A stretch of 64,000 nucleotides of DNA. Source: Pogonophryne albipinna. Taxonomy: Eukaryota > Chordata > Actinopteri > Perciformes > Artedidraconidae. The translations under genes were made by a program, and so were the position numbers. Below, piece by piece: positions 28,566 to 40,254 of this stretch. The stretch is from positions 1 through 64,000 of the forward strand of contig JAPTMU010000063.1 of the NCBI GenBank assembly GCA_028583405.1, read 5' to 3'. Within the stretch, counting starts at the first letter, position 1. Each line of letters begins with the position of its first letter. Below the pieces are notes generated by a model that had not been told where the DNA came from, searched no databases, and was given only the letters and a program-made list of their open reading frames with translations.

Positions 28566-28870
28566 GTATTATACTCTTATAAGATGTATGTAGATAGTAT
28601 AAGAAATGTGCAGAATATGACAGTTTAATGCTGGAGGTATACACACATATTGATAGATGTCTTGTAATGCACTGTTGAGGAACCTGCCCAAGTTTTTCAT
28701 TCATTGCATAACTACACCGTAGTTGTGTATAATATGATATGTCAATAAACCTTAGAACATCTTGAAATCTTGAAATGGATGTGCAAAATAGTCATTATAT
28801 ACAGTCTTTAATTAACTATTAGTAGAGAATAACGAGTAATGAATATACCTTATATAGGGATCCTATTAAT
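28566..28870. other. Interior spacer between LINE tail and right arm
   Basis: AT-rich, with CAATAAACCTTAGAACATC and CTTGAAATCTTGAAATGG that resemble a LINE-like 3' tail. No frame is supported. Confidence 0.4.
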
Positions 28871-29874
28871 ATCTAATAATACAAATAATAAAATTCAATA
28901 ACGTGCTTTAACCACTAGGTGTCCCTTTCTATCAGCTGTGCACCGTTATGGTGTAAATACAGCCTATCTGCCAATTGGATCAAATATAAAAGTCAGCCGA
29001 ATTAGTGTTGATACTGCAAGGAGACGTATTGTGTGAAAATAAATCTAAGATGTTGTTTAATTGCTGATATATTTATGATCACGTATTCAGTTTTGGCGGC
29101 AGTTCTTCCTGTTTGTCTAGAAGTCTTCTCATCAGGGCTCTATAAATAGAGAACTATGGCAGATATGTAATATTTAATGCAGCCGAACCGTGTATTACAA
29201 TGCCGTTATGTGATGACTTTCAAAGAGAAAAGCAAGCACACTCGGAATATAGTATTTTTTTTTTTGGATTTCACATCGCATAAACACCATCTCCCAGAGT
29301 GCATTGCGGCTAAACCATCTAATCACCGAGCTGGGGATCTTGTCTACGTCTGTTTCCGGTATTGTTAATGATGGATGTATTTTTGTTATACACACATTCC
29401 TTCACATTTAAATTTAAATGTACATTAAAGTATTTCGTGAGGCCTTCTAAAATGTTTTTAAATATAACTACGGTTCTAGTTGAAGAGTTTGTAAATGAAC
29501 ATGAAGCCAAGTTGTTGCCTGGCAACGCAATCGCACAACGTCACGTCCGTTAATTCCACAACCGCACACATGGATTAACATCGATTTAATATATTAATGT
29601 AGCCTTTGTTTCTGCTAAAAGAGGTGTCGACCAGCTGGGGCAACAAGAAAATCGGTGAAATCGAGTGTGACTATTAAAAAATAAATCATTATTATATTAA
29701 TATTGACAATAACAACCGACCATCGTGGTACAGCATTTGCTTGGCGTTTCCGGGTATTTGGGCCATGTTAACAATACCGTGTAACTGTCACGTTGGGACG
29801 AAATCGTGACATCTTCACGTCTCCCAGCATGGTAAATCGTCACATGTTCACGTCTAGGCTGTGATACCGGGTTG
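28871..29874 (-). repeat. Right inverted arm (about 1004 bp)
   Basis: The reverse complement of the left arm. Its tip ends only about 990 bp before the kcnab1 start codon. It contains the same paired 21-bp subterminal units near 29810-29855. Confidence 0.85.
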
Positions 29875-29889
29875 CCTTATACAGCAGAC

Positions 29890-29951
29890 AGAAGAGGAAG
29901 AAACTGAAGAAGAGGAGAGGAGATGAAGAAACTGAAGAAGAGGAGAGGAGA
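29890..29951 (+). repeat. 28-bp tandem duplication, GA-rich
   Basis: The unit GAAGAAACTGAAGAAGAGGA plus GAGGAGAT occurs twice in a row. Confidence 0.85.
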
Positions 29952-30118
29952 TTAAGTGACAAGACGCCGAAAAAGCGTGACTCCTCTCCTTGCTTCCTCT
30001 CTGACTTGTCTCCTTATCCCTTTTCTGACCCTGTCTCCTCCTCCCTCACTCCCCCCTCTCTCTCGTTTGCTATCCTCTCCTCCCTCTCCTCCCACAGAGC
30101 ATGCAGGGAGAGCCTGGG

Positions 30119-30160
<42 letters not shown>

Positions 30161-30203
30161 CCCTCTCTCTCGCTCCCTCTCTCTCGCTCCCTCTCTCCCT
30201 CCA

Positions 30204-30245
<42 letters not shown>

Positions 30246-30861
30246 CATCCCTCTGCTCTCCCCAGCTGCTCCGTTTGTGATTCTGCAGCTGAGAAAAAAA
30301 TCCCCCGAGCTCTGCACCAGCGAACAGGACACAGGAGCCGCGAAAGGGAAATAAATTGGGGGATTCCTCAAAGAACAGAGGAGTCTTTTGTTCTTCTCGT
30401 GCTTTTGATGGTTGATCTGTTCAACTGCCTTCATCTCCTCTACAAGGAAAGTCTTTAAATGAGAGGACAAAGAAATATTTTGCAGCTTTAGAACAAAGTG
30501 ATGCAAATGGAAAGACTGCTTCTGGAAGTGAGGAACTAAAGACTTAATCGATCTTCAAGAAATAACTGCAAACTGCCGAACGTTAACACTGACTTTGAAG
30601 AGGAAGAGACGCTGAATCAAGAAAACAAAGACCTCCACCACCAGACTCTGCCTTCTCTCCTTCTGTATCATTTTCACTTTTCCTTCCTTTTACTCAAAGA
30701 CCTCCACCACCTGACTTTGTCTCCTCTCCTGTGCCATTAATACTTTACATTTTTACACGAAGACCTCCACCACCAGACTTAATCTCCCCTCCTCCGTGGT
30801 CCCATTTGTACTTTATCTTCCTTCGTCTCGGGCTCTGCTCCCCCCCGACTGAAGCTCAGCC
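29952..30861 (+). promoter_or_regulatory. Presumed promoter / 5' UTR of kcnab1
   Basis: This is the interval between the inverted-arm element and the start codon. It holds a long CT-rich tract (30127-30241) and short upstream ATG frames, the clearest at 30408-30458 (16 codons). It also has three imperfect copies of AGACCTCCACCACC near 30629, 30698 and 30771 (spacing 69 and 73 bases). No TATA box is obvious. Calling it 5' UTR is an inference from position; a transcript would be needed to place the start site or any upstream non-coding exon. Confidence 0.5.
30127..30241. repeat. (CT)n-rich microsatellite
   Basis: CTCTCT runs broken by GCTCC and CATCC. Serine/leucine frames across it are artefacts. 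Confidence 0.95.
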
Positions 30862-31073
30862 ATGCAGGTGTCCATCGCCTGCACGGACCACAACCTGAAG
30901 AGGGGGAATGGAGGAGACCACGGCAAGCAGAGCACCACCAGCCCCAACGTGGTGAACCAAGCCCGGGCCAAGTTCCGCACCGTGGCCATCATCGCCCGCA
31001 GCTTCGGATCCTACGCCCCCCGCCACATCTCTCTCAAGGAGTCTACGGGGAAACACACGGGCATGAAGTACAG
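30862..31073 (+). CDS. kcnab1: Potassium channel beta-1 subunit, alternative first coding exon (Kv-beta1.1 N-terminus)
   Basis: The exon encodes 70 residues plus two bases. It begins MQVSIACTDHNLK, continues PNVVNQARAKFRTVAIIARS, and ends SLKESTGKHTGMKY. This matches the known vertebrate Kv-beta1.1 N-terminus, which reads MQVSIACTEHNLKS at its start and has a closely similar ISLKEST...TGMKYR end. The first residues form the ball peptide that plugs Kv1 channels and causes fast N-type inactivation; Cys7, the residue linked to redox sensitivity in the mammalian protein, is present. The start ATG at 30862 is chosen because homology begins exactly there. A splice donor AG|GTGTGTG follows at 31073/31074 and splits an Arg codon, in the phase expected. 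The aldo-keto-reductase-fold core exons are not in this window. Fish have duplicated copies and I cannot say which this is. Confidence 0.93.
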
Positions 31074-32267
31074 GTGTGTGTGTCAGAGTGAGGAGTGTGT
31101 GCTTAGTTGTAGGTTTCTTGAAAAGACAGTTTGTTTTTCCTGCACATGTTTGTTCGGCTGCCATGCTTCTCGTGTTTCTTTCTATACTTCCACTCCAGCA
31201 CAGCTGCTACGCCTTCATGATTATTTAATTACAATGCTCAATATTTCATTATACAGGATAGTTGAGTTGCTTACACTTGTGATGTGCAACCATAGGGTGT
31301 GCAACTTAATGCTTTTGTTGTGCACTTTTTTGGAATCTTTCAAAGACGGACACTCCCGCTAGAAAGACGCTTTTATCATAGTATCATTGTTTAATGAAAC
31401 ATTTATCAGAAACCATCCATTTTTACATATTTTAATCATATTGCCAAGCTATTCTTATGCTAAATCCAGAGAAATGTGTTATGTAGTGCTTTAACTCGTG
31501 TTGTCGCAACTTTTTACAGTTTAGGATTAATATAGTATAAAAAATTATGACCCAGTTCTGTGGTAAGCCTTCTTAACCAACTTCAATCCAAAACGGAAAT
31601 ACAAATATATTCCTTTTTCTTTTTTAAATCAATGGTCAATAGACCTAATTGACACCCAAGTGCTGAATACAAAAAATAAGTCTAAATAATATAAACCACA
31701 GATGCTTTACATTTGAATAAAACAACAGCAAGCCATTCCATTACAAGAACGTAGCATTGAATCATCCATGTGATTTTTGTTGCAATCAGATATTTCTGGT
31801 ATTAAAACATTTAGTCAAATTTGACCCCAGGAAAATGTGAAGGTTGTAGAATCTATCAATGCAGGTGGAAATTAGATGCCTCAATCAGAAAGCCGAGTGC
31901 AGAAAGCCACAGAATGTTTTTGCTGCCTGGAAATCCCCACTTGCGAGCCTTTTGTTGCCGTCATATTGTGGAATTTCATAAAGCCACTCTCGCCAGCACC
32001 ATCTGAAGCACCTTCTGCCGAGCCTGCAGTATGTTGAGCGTGCGCGACACATTGCAAATCTGATCCTCAGTCTCAGCAACTCATGCAGAAGCTGCTCATT
32101 TACTCTGGGAGTCTAAAGCAAACCTGTCTGGGCTTCTGAAGAAAATGCTGTCTGCAAAAATGTACTGACAGTTCCTACAGGTCTGTTCTGTCTATCAATG
32201 TCTCCTCTCTCCTTCCTTCTTTCTCCCTACAGTTAATTTACACTTCTCACATATCTGTATGCCACAT
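31074..32267 (+). other. Start of kcnab1 intron 1; no other exon seen
   Basis: Begins with the splice donor. The sequence is low in repeats. A GC-balanced patch at about 31820-32110 looks non-repetitive and could be a conserved element or a remnant, but nothing in it identifies an exon. No second kcnab1 exon is visible anywhere to 64000. Confidence 0.55.
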
Positions 32268-33520
32268 ATGTCACAGTAGAGGTATAAAAACATGATCCTG
32301 AAAATGAGCAGAAAAAGTCTTCTTTAAGATTTGTTTCCATGCTTTAAAGGTCCCATGTCATGCTTTTCCGGTTATTACCCGTCCCCTTGTGTGTTATGAA
32401 GGTTTTTATGCATGTAAACGGTGTGCAGAGTCAAAAACCCTCAAAGTACACCATGTAGAGAGTAAAACTCTAACACAGAAAATACCTCCCCAAAACGCCT
32501 CGTTGGAGATTTCTCATTTTCCAATGTTTTCTTCCTGGGTATCGCTACGTAGGGATACCCAGTAGCCACGCCCAGAGCTATGGCCGCACCCTCTGCCAGC
32601 CTTTCACGAAACAAAGCTTCCCAACTCTTTCAGCGATTCATGCCGGATATGTACAGCGTAGGGCACTGAAGAACGATGCTGTTCCTACTTTGTTTTAAAC
32701 ATCATAAATACACAAACAACAATGAATACTTACAGGTTGTGTACCCAAATCTCCCGCTGGTCCAAACAAACAAGGTATCTACCACGACTGTTTAAATGGG
32801 TAAACGTTTTTCGGACTACTAAGTTGGGATCGCGGAGAAATGCTCTCCGCAGACCCATGCTCACAGCGTTACAAACCTTTTTCTTACTCAATATCAAGCC
32901 ACACTTATTGTTTTTACTTCGGCTGTGAGTGTTTGTGTGTGCTCAGGATGAGTTTCGCTTGTTCTCTGTGTATCACAGACACGGAAGCCTGTCTGATCAG
33001 CAGAGCAAAGGTCCCATGTCATGGCCATTTCTACTGATCATAATTCCATTGTTGAGGTCTACTAAAATAGATTTATATTGTGCAATTTTCCAAACTCACA
33101 TTGGTTTCTCAAACAGCATATCTGTAAAGTATGTGACGAGCCTCCAGTCAGAGACCAATCAGAGCACACTGGGCTCACAGGAAGGGGGGGGGGGGGGGGG
33201 TGGGGCAGGAGCTCCAACAAGCCGTTTAGGACAGAGAGTGAATACCGGTACTACTTTTTACACATACTTTACAGGTTTATGAGAAACCAATGTGAGTTTG
33301 GAAAATTGCACAGTATAAATCTATTTTAGTATACCTCAACAATGGAATTATGATCAGTAGAAATGGCAATGACATGGGACCTTTAATGTAAAAAAGGCAC
33401 CTCTTTTCACCCTCTGTCTGAAACCAGAGCCCTGTCTGCTCTGATTGGTTAGCTGGCCTGCTCTGATGTGATTGGTCAACCGCTTAGAGATGTCCCGCCC
33501 CTTAGCCATAGTACAATGTT
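32268..33520 (+). repeat. Family A dispersed repeat, copy 5, split by a TTAA element
   Basis: Left part 32268-32347 (GTCACAGTAGAGG, CCTGAAAATGAGCAGAAAAA, TTCCATGCTTTAA) and right part from 33383 (TTAATGT, CACCTCTTTTCACCCTCTG, CGCTTAGAGATGTCCCGCCC). The two rejoin at the TTAA of the conserved CATGCTTTAATGTTC block. Confidence 0.85.
32348..33382. mobile_element. TTAA element (AGGTCCCATGTCATG ends) with an internal fold-back copy
   Basis: Ends AGGTCCCATGTCATG and CATGACATGGGACCT, or close variants, are flanked by TTAA at 32344-32347 and 33383-33386: piggyBac-type integration. From 33009 a second copy of the same end begins. The segment 33009-33382 is a fold-back of two arms of about 125 bp (AAATTGCACA, ACCTCAACAATGGAATTATG on both). 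So either one copy inserted into another or the end was duplicated. It relates to 37172-37530. Confidence 0.85.
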
Positions 33521-33579
33521 TCTTGCTCACAATTACTCAAACTCTGATGCGTTCAAATGCCATGAATGGTAGAGTTTTT

Positions 33580-33625
33580 GAACTCTCTCTCTCTATCTCT
33601 CTATCTCTCTTTCTCTCTGGCTTGG
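33580..33625. repeat. (CT)n-like short tract
   Basis: CTCTCTCTCTATCTCTCTAT-type sequence. Confidence 0.8.
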
Positions 33626-33799
33626 TGAGACAGCTCTGCAGTGTGGGCAGAGCGTCTGAGTTGGATTTGACCTCAGCGCTGTTGTTCTCAGCTGACTAGT
33701 GTGTGTTTGACTCTCATGGCCTCGGGCCGTGAATCTTACGTAAAATATGATGCCGTTACTTTCTTCTGAAGCTCAGCGGATCACTGTGAAATCAGACAA

Positions 33800-34033
<234 letters not shown>

Positions 34034-34922
34034 AAGACATCTTGTGTGTGCATAGAGACAATATAGTTGCAAGCTGCTCTTCTGTATTTGATGGTGTTAT
34101 TCTTCAGTGTGAATACAGGGGAATTAGACCCATCAGACCTCCATCTCACAACAGTTTTGCTCTTTTTTGCACATTTCAGGTTTATTTTAGGTCTTGCATA
34201 TGTTCTGCTGACTGCTCTGATGAAAGGAGGGTGCTTTTCACACTCGTGTTAAAATAGGTTAACGATGCATAATTTAGTTGCGAGACAAATACATTTTTCA
34301 TCCACAATAAAAATATTTAATTTAAAAAGATGACTTTTGATTTTTAACCTGGATAAAAAGATGAATATGTGCATTAACCTCTCTTAAATATAACCTTTGG
34401 TAGATGTCACGTTCTCAGGGTTTCAGTGTTGGTAATCTGGTTTTCGTTGTTTAGTTAAGTGTGTTTATAAGAGTATGGGCTAACTGTATCTCGACTTACT
34501 GCTGTGTGTATTTGAACTAAATCATAAACTTGTCTACTTTATTGTTTAACAACGAAGCTAAGGACCCTAAAGTAAACTGTTATAAATGATTCAAACATGT
34601 GATGTTTTGTCCAGTATTACAAATGACATCTTAACACCTGGCTAGCATTACCATAACACTGTTCATGGCTGATAGAAAGCTGTACATCTTAGGTAACATA
34701 TCGCCTGGCCTCTGAAGGAGTCTAGACAATATGTCACGTGAGTGTGCTGTGATGCAGGTTGACCAGTAATGAGATCTGCAGGCCGGCTGGCACGGTGCCA
34801 CGTCGCTCTGCGCTGGAAACAACAGCCCAGGGTGGCAGGGGCAGAAAGTACAAACATGCCAGGATCAAATATTAAATGAACTACACCTGGCATGTGAAAC
34901 TGAGCTGAAAGCAAATCATCCA
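34034..34922. other. Intron sequence, nothing recognised
   Basis: Unique-looking DNA without exon or repeat ends that I can identify. Confidence 0.5.
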
Positions 34923-35190
34923 TTGGACTAAAACCACCAGACTCAGGGACAGTTTCATTCCACAGGCCATAAGACTGTTAAACACCTGAACTAAGAACAT
35001 CCATAACATTCACCTGTTTGCAACTTACAAATTATGTATCACTTGTACTTCTATTCTATTTTAATGTATTTACTTACACTATTTTATCTGTTTTACTGTG
35101 TTGCACTGTTGGAGGAGCCTGTGACCTAAGATTTTCATCGACATAACTACACTGTACGAATGACAATAAAAGCCTTGAATCTTGAATCCT
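34923..35190 (+). mobile_element. Non-LTR retrotransposon 3' fragment
   Basis: ACCACCAGACTCAGGGACAG onward translates as TTRLRDSFIPQAIRLLNT, a C-terminal peptide common in fish LINEs. The following 3' UTR ends GACAATAAAAGCC with two TTGAATC tail units. Its distal part is included in the tandem duplication that follows. Confidence 0.6.
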
Positions 35191-36595
35191 GCTAGCAACA
35201 AATGGATACAGTTCTGTAGATCTAGAGAAATCACAAAAATTCAGTTTTACACGACAGCTGTATGTAATGGCTAAGGAAGAGCACTTTGAGATCCTGATAA
35301 AGCCAGCAATATGTGGTGAAGACTCGGATAGTGAGAGTTTTCTCCTCAGAGTTGTGTCCAACAGATTGTGTTTGTTTCTTTAGAAGCTCTCGAGTCAAAA
35401 AGAAACATGCCAGAAGCCTGAATAATATTTTGTTTACTGTCCGTCAGCTGAGTGCCAGGATGTTGCTGAAATGTTAGTTTGGGAACTTTGGCCCGTGGGA
35501 ACTTTCTCTGCAACTCATGTCAGTAAAAGAAAAATCCAAATGCCTTCGGTTAATGAAATAAGGCGATTAAAAACATGTTGTATCAGTTCTCGTGAACAAG
35601 AGATGCTCCAAAGTTGAGCAAAATATCCTGTTCCTGATTTTACCAATGATTTGATGAATAGTAAACAATGCTTGTGCGTAAGTCTTACATGTGTTTAATT
35701 GATGGTTGTTCAGGGGTTCCTTTACTATTAATGCCATTTTGTTTACGGCTTATCCAGGATTTAGGAGTAAGAAGAGTGTTATGCAGCGACTGACAGTCGT
35801 AAGTTGTAAGTTGTTTGCAACTTACAAATTATGTATCACTTGTACTTCTATTCTATTTTAATGTATTTACTTACACTCTTTTATCTGTTTTACTGTGTTG
35901 CACTGTTGGAGGAGCCTGTGACCTAAGATTTTCATCGACATAACTACACTGTACGAATGACAATAAAAGCCTTGAATCTTGAATCCTGCTAGCAACAAAT
36001 GGATACAGTTCTGTAGATCTAGAGAAATCACAAAAATGCAGTTTTACACGACAGCTGTATGTAATGGCTAAGGAAGAGCACTTTGAGATCCTGATAAAGC
36101 CAGCAATATGTGGTGAAGACTCGGATAGTGAGAGTTTTCTCCTCAGAGTTGTGTCCAACAGATTGTGTTTGTTTCTTTAGAAGCTCTCGAGTCAAAAAGA
36201 AACATGCCAGAAGCCTGAATAATATTTTGTTTACTGTCTGTCAGCTGAGTGCCAGGATGTTGCTGAAATGTTAGTTTGGGAACTTTGGCCCGTGGGAACT
36301 TTCTCTGCAACTCATGTCAGTAAAAGAAAAATCCAAATGCCTTCGGTTAATGAAATAAGGCGATTAAAAACATGTTGTATCAGTTCTCGTGAACAAGAGA
36401 TGCTCCAAAGTTGAGCAAAATATCCTGTTCCTGATTTTACCAATGATTTGATGAATAGTAAACAATGCTTGTGCGTAAGTCTTACATGTGTTTAATTGAT
36501 GGTTGTTCAGGGGTTCCTTTACTATTAATGCCATTTTGTTTACGGCTTATCCAGGATTTAGGAGTAAGAAGAGTGTTATGCAGCGACTGACAGTC
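35016..36595. repeat. Tandem duplication, 783-bp unit x2 with a 14-bp filler
   Basis: 35016-35798 and 35813-36595 are almost identical (I see about three substitutions, for instance CACTATTTTA/CACTCTTTTA). The offset is 797 bp. The filler GTAAGTTGTAAGTT is two copies of the reverse complement of AACTTAC found at the start of the unit. The duplication is recent. Confidence 0.95.
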
Positions 36596-36902
36596 ACATA
36601 CAGTGTTATTGTGTTGTGTTAGTCATATGCTTCATACGCAGAAATGTGTGAGCAGAGATAATTACATTACATTACATTAGATAAGAGTAATTTAAAAGAC
36701 ATATTCAGATAATGTTTCCGGAAAATATATGTAGAGGACGCCATATTAATTGCAAGAGTTAATCTTATCAGAAGCTGCACTTTAGTTGAGTCAGCTAGTT
36801 CTGATGCTGTTTGCGTTATGTAATAAACTGTTAAATATGGTAATACTAAGTTATAATTTAATAAAATGAGGAGAGGGAAAAGTACAAAAAGCATAATAGG
36901 GA

Positions 36903-37712
36903 CTCTTTAAGTTAAGTAAAAGTACCATTACTACAGTGCGAAAATACTCTGTTACATGTAAAACTATAGTATTTAATATCTTACCTAAGAGAAAGTACTA
37001 AAGTATTGGCATCAAAGTACCATAAGTGAAAGTACTCGTTATGTGTACCATGTCAGAATCACATGTATGAAATGACTGGATTCTGATTATTGATGCATGA
37101 ATGTGTTCATCACAGCTGGTAAGAGTGGAGTTAATTTGAATGACTTTGTATACTGCTGCTGGATATCTTAAAGGTCCCATGTCATGGCCATTTCTACTGA
37201 TCACAATTCCATTGTTGAGGTCTACTAGAATAGATTTACATTGTGCAATTTTCCAAACTCACATTGGTTTCTCATACAGCATCTCTGTATAGTATGTGTA
37301 TTCACTCTCGTCCCGCCGTCTCAGGGAGGAGAAATCGGCGGAGCTGCAGCTGAGAAAATATTGTGTGTGTGAGGAAGACTTAACGTAACGGCTCCGCGGA
37401 CGTAACGTAACTTAATCGGCTACAGGGTGTACTTTGAGGGTTTGTGACTTTGCAGACCGTTTACATGCATAAAAACCTTCATAACACACAAGGGGACGGG
37501 TAATAACCGGAAAAGCATGACATGGGACCTTTAACCTATAATTATAGTAAATATTAATCTATTGGTTGATTTATATTTTGTATTAGCTAACAATCTGTAA
37601 AGTAAGCTGTCAGATAAATGTAGTGCAGTCGAAGTACAAAGTAGCATATCATTAAAATACTCATCTGAAGTACATCAAAATTGTAAATACACTTTGCTAC
37701 TTTCCACCACTG
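36903..37712. mobile_element. hAT-like fragment (TTTCCACCACTG end), hosting a TTAA element
   Basis: Left part has GTACTAAAGTATTGGCATCA and GAAAGTACTCGTTATGTG; right part ends GCTACTTTCCACCACTG at 37712. These are the recognisable ends of a common fish hAT-like repeat (CAGTGGTGGAAAG terminus). The left terminus is degraded and no 8-bp duplication is seen. Confidence 0.6.
37172..37530. mobile_element. TTAA element (AGGTCCCATGTCATG ends), 359 bp
   Basis: Near-perfect inverted ends with TTAA at 37168-37171 and 37531-37534. A cleaner single copy of the family at 32348-33382. Confidence 0.9.
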
Positions 37713-37964
37713 AGTGCTACAGCTGTTGAATTGAGACTTCGTATATAGTATATTGTACACACACTTCTCTATACACAGCCTCCTATACAGTAGGATGTTA
37801 CACTATGTGTCCTCCTGTCAGCTTGTCATTAAAAGTTCAGTAGGCAGAGGATTGTGAAAATTGCTTCTGACAATAGAAGAAGACGGGCTAGAGTTTCTCT
37901 ATAGGAACAATGGGGGGAAGGATGGAGAGAAAAGAAGAGAGGTGGAAATGTAAAGAGAGACAAT

Positions 37965-38114
<150 letters not shown>

Positions 38115-38361
38115 ATCAGTCAGTACTGCATTGTCTCCTGCTGACAGTAATTCTTCGGGATGGACAGTGTGTGGTAAGATCGACAGTTTCCACTCCTCCA
38201 TATCTTTCTTTCTCCATCCCTCTCTTATTTTCTTTATCTTTTTCTCTCCATTTCTTTTTGATTCAGGAAGTTAACTCAGGGTTGTACACACCATCTGCTC
38301 TGGCACTGAGTTCTAGTTGAAAACATGACGAGCAAGGACGTGTTTGCTTCTCAGTGTGTTT

Positions 38362-38364
<3 letters not shown>

Positions 38365-38392
<28 letters not shown>
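38365..38392. repeat. (GT)n microsatellite, short
   Basis: About 28 bases of GT. Confidence 0.9.
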
Positions 38393-38524
38393 AGCTTCGT
38401 TGGATCTGCTTCTTACAGTATGACAGGCACATAACACACACACAGGGATATGGCAGCACGATTTGGAAAAAATTAGAGTATTGAGATAATTTGGACTGTT
38501 ATGTTGGAGGGATTCATAATATAT

Positions 38525-38800
38525 GCCTTATTCAAAAAGCTCTTTATTTTTCTCATACTGCCTGTGCTGCAGCACCTTTTTTCACCCTCTGTCTGAAACC
38601 AGAGCCCAGTCTGCTCTGATTGGTTAGCTGGCCGGCTCTGTTGTGATTGGTCAACTGCTTAGAGATGTCCCGCCCCTTAGCCTATCATGTACAATGTGTT
38701 GGAGCGCTAGCCAATAGCAGCGCGAGTGTTACATCGTGATATCACTATGTTCTGGAAGTAAACAAAGGAGTCCAGCGGAGGCGTTTCAGGAGGGGGGGAT
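38525..38800 (+). repeat. Family A dispersed repeat, copy 6
   Basis: Carries TTCAAAAAGCTCTTTATTTT through TCCAGCGGAGGCGTTTCAGG. Its right part matches copy 2 (CAATGGAGGCGTTTCAGGCA), which shows that the family extends to at least this point. Confidence 0.85.
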
Positions 38801-39838
<1,038 letters not shown>

Positions 39839-40254
39839 AGTACAATCCTCAACAGAAAGGTGTGAAATGCTGTTGTCACTTGCATATTGCACTGGCCTCT
39901 AACAGGCATCACTATCTGTGAAATATTGACATCATTCTGCTCCAATCAGGTGGTACCATTCTCAATAAAACACCTGAGAGACTGGTGTTTTACCTGTGGA
40001 CGATCATAATGGGATGTTTCTTTACAGTGAGTTCATAGAGAAGAGAGCAGTTTAAATCCTGCTCTGTTTAAATCAATGGCTACATACTTAATAAACCAAC
40101 GACTAGACTCACAATATGTATTGGTTTATATATAATCGTGTTGTTTCCACCTAGAAAATATAGTCAGTTTCACTGCCTACTAACGCACCGATCAAGGTTT
40201 TCTGTAACTGTCCAAGTCTGTTTACATTTTCTTTACCATTAACCAATCTGTAAA

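Larger units (their letters stand above)
23532..29874. mobile_element. Composite with ~1-kb terminal inverted arms enclosing a LINE
   Basis: The left arm (about 23532-24557) and right arm (about 28871-29874) are reverse complements over their whole length with only scattered differences and small indels. Outermost bases are CAACCCGGTAT on the left and its complement on the right, flanked by GTTTATAC and CCTTATAC (6 of 8 identical). Both arms carry, near the tip, two copies of a 21-bp unit (GACGTGAACATGTGACGATTT type, left at 23551 and 23584). The 4.3-kb interior is mostly a LINE. The best reading is a DNA transposon with very long inverted repeats whose interior was later hit by, or replaced with, a LINE. 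Two opposed copies of a 1-kb element are an alternative. The superfamily is unknown to me. Confidence 0.75.

Noticed and set aside
23532..29874. A Maverick/Polinton as explanation for the long inverted arms
   Set aside because: No DNA polymerase B, integrase or capsid-like frame lies between the arms, and the tips do not begin with AG.
29952..30506. 184-residue minus frame and matching Ser/Leu-rich plus frames over the CT tract
   Set aside because: Low-complexity translation of a CT microsatellite in a presumed 5' UTR.
30856..31164. 102-residue minus-strand frame opposite kcnab1 exon 1
   Set aside because: It is the shadow of the GC-rich coding exon.
31821..32079. Possible exon in intron 1 (frames on both strands)
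   Set aside because: No kcnab1 similarity, no clear acceptor-donor pair and no domain; at most a conserved non-coding patch.
35074..36158. Two nearly identical 95-residue minus-strand frames, 797 bp apart
   Set aside because: The match comes from the tandem DNA duplication, and part of each frame is LINE 3' UTR. The reading gives no protein evidence.
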